A stretch of DNA of 64,000 nt, from contig NZ_LQOW01000020.1 of the NCBI RefSeq assembly GCF_002102185.1, positions 1 through 64,000 of the forward strand, in the 5' to 3' direction. Below, in pieces: positions 61,440-64,000 of this stretch. Within the stretch, counting starts at the first letter, position 1. Each line of letters opens with the position of its first letter. Below the pieces are notes generated by a model. That model was not told the DNA's origin. It saw only the letters and a program-made list of their open reading frames with translations, and made no database searches. A program made the position numbers and the translations under genes. Source of the stretch: Mycobacterium fragae. GTDB lineage: Bacteria; Actinomycetota; Actinomycetes; Mycobacteriales; Mycobacteriaceae.

Positions 61440-61868
61440 ATGGCACGAGTAGATGTTTCGACCTCGTCCGATATGGCGCCGCAATCAGCCTGGAAGCTGG
61501 CGTGCGACCTCAACCGGTTCGGTGACTGGATGACGATATTTGCCGGCTGGCGCAGTCCGGTGCCCTCCGCGATTGAAAAGGGCACGCAGGTGTCGTCGTG
61601 CATCAAGGTGAAGGGTTTTCGCAACGTCATTCACTGGACAGTCACCCGGTACGAAGAGCCGAAGGCAATCGAACTGCAGGGCCGCGGCCGCGGCGGAATT
61701 CGGATCGTGGTGACGATGACGGTCACCGACGAGCACCCGGGCTCGACTTTTCACTTGACCGCCGATCTGCACGGCGGTCTGCTCAACGGGCCGATCGGCC
61801 GGCTTGTGGCACGCGTCATCAAGTCCGACGTGCATCGGTCGGTTTGCAATCTCGCTGCGTTGCAATGA
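61440..61868 (+). CDS. SRPBCC/polyketide cyclase-like ligand-binding protein
   Basis: A 142-residue START/Bet v1-like protein: VDVSTSSDMAPQSAWKLACDLNRFGDWM, then a beta sheet with GRGGIRIVVTMTVTDEHPGS and a C-terminal helix. Hydrophobic ligand binding is expected; ligand unknown. TAGAGA at 61428-61433 ends 6 bases before the ATG, so a leaderless start is possible. The stop overlaps the decarboxylase ATG by 4 bases. Confidence 0.83.
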   Translation: MARVDVSTSSDMAPQSAWKLACDLNRFGDWMTIFAGWRSPVPSAIEKGTQVSSCIKVKGFRNVIHWTVTRYEEPKAIELQGRGRGGIRIVVTMTVTDEHPGSTFHLTADLHGGLLNGPIGRLVARVIKSDVHRSVCNLAALQ

Positions 61869-63343
61869 CCAAGCGCCGGGTGATGGACCATAGCCGGGCC
61901 CCGCTGCTGGATGCACTGGCCGACTATCACCGGCAGAACCGATACGGATTCAGCCCGCCCGGGCACCGCCAGGGCCGGGGGGTCGACGAGCAGGTCCTGA
62001 ACGTGCTGGGGCACGAGCCATTCCACGCCGACGTGCTGGCCAGCGGGGGCCTGGATGACTGGCGCTCGAGTGGTGAGTACCTCGAGCGGGCCGAGGAGCT
62101 GATGGCCGACGCGGTCGGCGCTTCGTCGGCGTTCTTCTCGACCTGCGGCAGCTCGCTGTCGGTTCGGGCCGCGATGATGGCGGTGGCCGGCGGATCCGAG
62201 GGCGGCTTGCTCGTTCCCCGGGACAGCCACAAATCGATCGTCGGAGGGCTGGTCTTTTCCGGTATCCAACCGCGCTGGATCGTCCCGCGGTGGGACACCG
62301 ACCGCCACCTGTCGCACCCGCCCTCACCCGAGCGGGTCAGCGAGGCCTGGGCAGAGCATCCCGACGCCGCGGGAGCGCTGATCGTCAGCCCGTCCCCGTA
62401 CGGCACCTGCGCCGACCTGCAGCGCATCGCCGAGATCTGTCATGACCGTGGCAAGCCGATGATCGTCGACGAGGCGTGGGGAGCGCACCTGCCATTTCAC
62501 GATGACCTACCGACGTGGGCGATGGACGCCGGCGCCGACGTGTGCGTGGTCAGCGTGCACAAGATGGGCGCCGGCTTCGAGCAGGGCTCGGTGTACCACG
62601 TGCAGGGTGACCTGGTGGACAAAGACCGGCTTTCGGCGTGCGCCGACGTTTTGATGACGACCAGCCCCAACGTGATGATCTATGCCGCGCTGGACGGCTG
62701 GCGCAGGCACATGGTGCAACGCGGACACGAGTTACTCGGCGCCGCACTGGATTTGGCAAATGAATTGCGCGAGCGCACCAGCCGGATTCCGGGTATCGCG
62801 GTACTCGAGGAGGAGCTACTCGGCGCGGAGGCATCGCATGACCTGGATCGCCTGCAGCTACTGATGGACGTCTCGGCGACCGGCACGTCGGGCTATCAGG
62901 CTCGCGACTGGCTGCGCGAAAACAGCTGCATCGACGTTGGTTTGGCCGACCACCGCCGCATCCTGGCGACATTGTCGTATGCCGACGACAAGAGCACCGC
63001 TGACCGACTTGTCGACGCATTGGCGGCCTGGGGCGAAGCCACCGAATCCATCGACCCGCCACCGGAAACCCGGTTGCCCTCACCGGAGGAACTACAACTC
63101 GAGACGGTGATGCTGCCACGCGATGCGTTTTTCGGGCCGGTCGAAATGGTACCCGCGGACAAGGCCGCCGGCCGCGTCGCCGCGGAACAGATCACGCCGT
63201 ATCCGCCCGGCATTCCGGTGGTGGTGCCCGGCGAACTGCTCAACGACGCCGTCATCGACTATCTGCGGTCGGGCCTGAAAGCCGGTATGCCGCTACCGGA
63301 TCTCGCCGACCCTTTGCTGGAGCACATCCGTGTCGTCGCCTGA
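61865..63343 (+). CDS. Orn/Lys/Arg decarboxylase-type PLP enzyme, short form
   Basis: A 492-residue fold-type I PLP enzyme. The internal aldimine Lys is K233 in VVSVHKMGAGFEQGS, the PLP phosphate region is TCGSSLSVRAAMMA, and the Asp is in IVDEAWGAHLPFH. It lacks the N-terminal receiver-like wing of the inducible decarboxylases and is about half the length of M. tuberculosis Rv2531c, so it belongs to the shorter SpeA/YaaO-like group. A basic amino acid decarboxylation to a polyamine is the likely reaction. Coupled to the SRPBCC gene by ATGA. Confidence 0.86.
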   Translation: MTKRRVMDHSRAPLLDALADYHRQNRYGFSPPGHRQGRGVDEQVLNVLGHEPFHADVLASGGLDDWRSSGEYLERAEELMADAVGASSAFFSTCGSSLSVRAAMMAVAGGSEGGLLVPRDSHKSIVGGLVFSGIQPRWIVPRWDTDRHLSHPPSPERVSEAWAEHPDAAGALIVSPSPYGTCADLQRIAEICHDRGKPMIVDEAWGAHLPFHDDLPTWAMDAGADVCVVSVHKMGAGFEQGSVYHVQGDLVDKDRLSACADVLMTTSPNVMIYAALDGWRRHMVQRGHELLGAALDLANELRERTSRIPGIAVLEEELLGAEASHDLDRLQLLMDVSATGTSGYQARDWLRENSCIDVGLADHRRILATLSYADDKSTADRLVDALAAWGEATESIDPPPETRLPSPEELQLETVMLPRDAFFGPVEMVPADKAAGRVAAEQITPYPPGIPVVVPGELLNDAVIDYLRSGLKAGMPLPDLADPLLEHIRVVA

Positions 63344-63351
63344 CCGGATCG

Positions 63352-63570
63352 CTACTCGCGATGGTTGTCCGCCCCGCCCCGTTCGACTTCGCGGGCCCGC
63401 CTTCCTTCCATGCCCAACCAGGCCATGCCCGCGCCCGCGGCGAGCAACGCAATGACGACCGCGCCGACTCCGACGCCGACCTCTCCGAGAGCGAACGCGG
63501 CCACGCAGACGACCAGAGCCACGACGCCCGACGCAAGCAGCACGATCCCGCGCGTCTTCGTGTCTCCCAT
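63352..63570 (-). CDS. Small two-span membrane protein
   Basis: A 72-residue protein: MGDTKTRG, then two membrane helices (IVLLASGVVALVVCVAAFAL and GVGVGAVVIALLAAGAGMAWL) and a charged tail GRRAREVERGG. No family recognised. ATG 63570 follows AGAGAAG. It lies 50 bases downstream of the TetR gene and is probably co-transcribed with it, so it may be the regulator's target or an accessory of it. Confidence 0.65.
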   Translation of the reverse strand: MGDTKTRGIVLLASGVVALVVCVAAFALGEVGVGVGAVVIALLAAGAGMAWLGMEGRRAREVERGGADNHRE

Positions 63571-63620
63571 GGGCTTCTCTCTACCCGCATCCCTCGGCGA
63601 AAAAACTGGTTCGTCGAGCA

Positions 63621-64000
63621 TCAGGGCGATGGGACGAAACCGTTCAGCAGCGCCCGCATCGACGACGCGACCTCATGCCTGGTCCCGACGGGATCCGGCG
63701 AGTTCGCGATCAGCATCGCGCCACGAGTCAGCGCACCCAGCAAGAGCCGGGTGACGGTCTCCGGATCATCGACCCGCAGAGTGCCGGCCTCGGTGGCGGC
63801 CCGAAGCGCCGCGGCGATGACGGCGAACGCGTAGCGCTCGTCCAGTTCGGTGTAGCGCGCGGGGCCCAGGACCGCCGGACCGTCGAGGATCAGGATGCGC
63901 TGCAAGTCCGGTTCCAACACGGCGTCGAGAAATGCCTCGAAGCCGCGCGCGACCTCGTCGAGGTCGTCGGAAGCCTCCTGAGCGGCGGCCATCGACGCGG
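63621..64000 (-). CDS. TetR-family regulator, C-terminal part (cut by window edge)
   Basis: The last 126 residues of a TetR protein, open to the right edge; the DNA-binding domain lies outside. The visible part is the ligand domain typical of mycobacterial TetR_C proteins (FLDAVLEPDLQRILILDGPAVLG, YAFAVIAAALRAATEAGTL, TRLLLGALTRGAMLIA). An ATG at 63992 is internal, not the start. Confidence 0.85.
   Translation of the reverse strand, partial: ASMAAAQEASDDLDEVARGFEAFLDAVLEPDLQRILILDGPAVLGPARYTELDERYAFAVIAAALRAATEAGTLRVDDPETVTRLLLGALTRGAMLIANSPDPVGTRHEVASSMRALLNGFVPSP

Overview
The window is chromosomal DNA from a high-GC actinobacterium and reads as a non-tuberculous Mycobacterium (sensu lato). 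The first 17.6 kb follow the Mycobacterium tuberculosis Rv1691-Rv1713 block gene for gene: TPR protein, glycerol-3-phosphate phosphatase, small protein, tlyA, nadK, recN, steA-like, mctB, pyrG, NUDIX, xerD, O-methyltransferase, parA-like, scpA, scpB, rluB-like, cmk, der. The window opens with the 3' end of a 5S rRNA gene and its terminator directly upstream of the Rv1691 homologue. In M. tuberculosis this place, after tyrS, has no rRNA operon. It is where the second operon (rrnB) lies in fast-growing and some other mycobacteria, so this organism probably has two rrn operons and is not a member of the tuberculosis complex.

Layout. 1-11.4 kb: housekeeping genes for rRNA modification, NADP supply, recombination repair, cell separation (SteA/MctB pair), CTP synthesis and chromosome dimer resolution. 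11.4-17.6 kb: a methyltransferase, then six genes each overlapping the next by 4 bases (ParA-like ATPase, condensin partners ScpA/ScpB, pseudouridine synthase, CMP kinase, GTPase Der). 17.6-21.1 kb: a TauE-type exporter, a DUF3060 membrane protein, an NADP-dependent reductase, and an AraC regulator with a glyoxalase-like protein. 21.17 kb: tRNA-Pro(GGG), followed by a decayed tyrosine-integrase fragment, an unrecognised 53-residue membrane protein and several small secreted proteins (21.2-24.7 kb). This looks like the scar of an integrated element.

24.7-50.9 kb is dominated by accessory metabolism. It holds two copies of an amidohydrolase plus class II aldolase pair, an EmbR paralogue, a DUF2231-Rieske protein with a hemerythrin, a same-strand cluster (molybdopterin enzyme, acyl-CoA ligase, aldolase, amidohydrolase, catalase-like protein, SDR), a TPP enzyme, a TetR-controlled Rieske oxygenase operon with a perfect 28-bp palindrome over its promoter, and the TetR/cyp144 divergent pair. 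51.7-53.7 kb carries a three-gene operon whose products match thiocyanate hydrolase better than ordinary nitrile hydratase. Its beta- and alpha-type parts lie on one chain, followed by the cobalt-binding gamma-type subunit and a small P15K/activator-like protein. This is the most unusual system in the window. 53.7-64 kb holds a TetR-DUF1214 operon divergent from a sulfotransferase, an NlpC/P60-like protein, a DUF4407 membrane protein, a type IB topoisomerase, an SRPBCC protein coupled to a short PLP decarboxylase, and a TetR regulator cut by the window edge.

Several accessory genes have a TANNNT-type -10 element 6-8 bases before the start codon, as expected for leaderless transcripts, which are common in mycobacteria. 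Starts at 17611, 19147, 23676, 24732, 28746, 33346, 35597, 44139 and 49472 were supported or chosen this way. Family assignments rest on motifs and remembered homologues; no database search was run.
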